From the NCBI GenBank assembly GCA_016802295.1, contig JAESIW010000180.1:922523-986522 (forward strand): a DNA stretch of 64,000 nt, in the 5' to 3' direction. This document shows positions 62,878 to 64,000 of the stretch, piece after piece. The notes beneath the pieces were generated by a model, which worked only from the letters and a program-made list of their open reading frames with translations, ran no database searches and was not told where the DNA came from. How positions within the stretch are numbered: the stretch's first letter is position 1; each line of letters begins with the position of its first letter. The position numbers were made by a program, and so were the translations under genes. This stretch comes from Brachionus rotundiformis (lineage: Eukaryota > Rotifera > Eurotatoria > Ploima > Brachionidae).

Positions 62878-63185
62878 TCAGATTTTTTCTATTTGGCCCG
62901 ATCCTGTCCATCGACTTTCACTTATACCTAGCACTTCAAATCCATACTTTTCCTTGACCAGCGCTGCTTGAGCGCATCTTGATGTTTCTGGCATGGTTCT
63001 GACATTCCAGGTTCCAACTCTACGTCTGTGTTTAGCTGTAAATATCCACTTGTCTGCTTGCAACTTCCTCTTAGGTTTTCAGTATCAAGCTTCGTCAATG
63101 GTCTTTTATCAACCATGCGGGTTTTACCACTCGGGAGTTTATAACAAAGGTTAAGATCTAGACTTTGATTTGGTGCTAATAACAA
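62878..63185 (-). mobile_element. LINE endonuclease-domain fragment, inverted
   Basis: Minus-strand translation reads RRRVGTWNVRTM then EKYGFEVLGISESRWTGSGQ, the start of an AP-like endonuclease domain of a non-LTR retrotransposon (the Asn of TWNVRTM and the Glu of SES are at active-site positions). The upstream part is in another frame (62928-63185), so at least one frameshift is present. Only the first part of the domain remains. Confidence 0.8.
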
Positions 63186-63189
63186 GAGA

Positions 63190-63890
63190 AATAAACATGC
63201 TTATAAAATTGCAGAATTTGATGAACAACGCTTGACCAACCGAACACCATGGAATCTAATAAATGGGACTAAAAGGAAAGTCACGTGCATAACACTAATG
63301 GTACAAGCGTTGAATGTGCCAGTGAATTAAGATACTTAGGAAGCATCATTATTGAATCAGTGGGAACGTATAACGACATTAAGAATATACTTGAAAAGCA
63401 AAAGGAGCATTTGCCAGACTCAAACCAGCGTGGAAATCAAAATGCTATAATAAGGAAACCAAAATCAAAATATACTTTATTAAAGTAAAAGCTAGATTAA
63501 TGAAACAGCCTCAAAATCTTCCACATTGGTAGCCTTTGAAGGATGTTTGGGATATATTGGTCTGAAACACTGTCGAACACTGAACTATGTATCAAGATCA
63601 AAAGAATCGATGGCTTCGGTATGTAGGAACGAAAAGAGATGTATTCCAAATAGGACCGTTCAATGGTAGGATTACCAGGACTAACAGTAACATAGTGGTC
63701 AATCACCAAAGAGCTCCCCGATTAGATTTTGGATAGAAATGGCAATGATCTCAGGAGAAAGCTAGTTATAAGTATTCAAGAGAGTGATGTGATAGAACTT
63801 GAGATGATCTATCAAGAATTTCCAGGCAAAATTATTAATAATAATTATTATTATTATTATTTATTCAATGAACGCCTTGTAGGCGATGTT
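63190..63890 (+). mobile_element. LINE reverse transcriptase C-terminal fragment and 3' tail
   Basis: Plus-strand NGTSVECASELRYLGSII (63298 onwards) and a following DIKN..EKQK stretch correspond to the region downstream of the reverse transcriptase core in the same LINE type as the endonuclease fragment beside it. A degraded RWLRYVG stretch lies near 63608. The element ends in a TAATAATTATTATTATT tail near 63835-63862. Several frameshifts and stops are present. Confidence 0.7.
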
Positions 63891-64000
63891 TAAAAAAAAT
63901 AAAATAAAAAAAATTATAGTTAAAATAAATGAGTTTAGTTTGAGACCAAAAAAAAGCAGCATCTGATAATTTTACTTATGAATGTTAGTATTTATTACTT

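Overview
This is nuclear DNA of an AT-rich invertebrate animal. By eye the non-coding sequence is roughly three-quarters A+T. The evidence for an animal is direct: spliced genes for two innexins (protostome-type gap-junction proteins), a Nanos germline zinc-finger protein, an RFX transcription factor, a class A neuropeptide-type GPCR, a DUF229 sulfatase-like ectoprotein, CCT2 and Pin1. Most introns inside coding regions are very short (about 48-74 bp, GT-AG), against a few long ones (about 0.27-2.1 kb), several of which hold dead transposon sequence. Compactness, innexin style, DUF229 and the abundant CR1/Jockey-like LINE tails suggest a lophotrochozoan such as a monogonont rotifer. That taxon is an inference and not proven here.

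Layout. 0.3-3.4 kb: a GPCR on the minus strand, whose last exon encodes a long Cys/Asn/Ser-rich tail; its intron holds a decayed LINE. 3.4-14.4 kb: AT-rich gene desert with two foldback elements, one a 0.7 kb MITE with 118-bp arms. 14.4-27.3 kb: two tandem innexin paralogues on the minus strand with the same intron position and the same first-exon length (163 nt); LINE debris lies between them and inside the second one's intron, and a 237-bp hairpin element lies downstream of the second. 27.3-35.4 kb: desert with a 1.0 kb Tc1/mariner relic. 35.4-37.0 kb: CCT2 (minus). 37.5-42.2 kb: LINE relics in both orientations, a possible tRNA-derived SINE, a foldback and a 199-bp direct duplication. 42.4-44.5 kb: DUF229 gene (plus). 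48.6-52.6 kb: RFX gene (plus), with a three-copy palindrome-bearing repeat in intron 1. 54.4-62.4 kb: a compact plus-strand run of a TIR-domain gene, nanos, Pin1 and a six-exon coiled-coil gene. 62.9-63.9 kb: a LINE whose 5' part is inverted relative to its 3' part.

The genes do not form one pathway. They are conserved housekeeping (CCT2, Pin1), cell-communication (innexins, GPCR), regulatory (RFX, Nanos) and less characterised genes (DUF229, TIR, coiled coil). Seven of the nine gene models were rebuilt by hand by joining exons at GT/AG sites; each join keeps the frame and gives a length divisible by three. The strongest candidates for something undescribed are the RFX intron repeat, the TIR protein with its unrecognised C-terminal region, the potentially glycosylated innexin and the hairpin elements.
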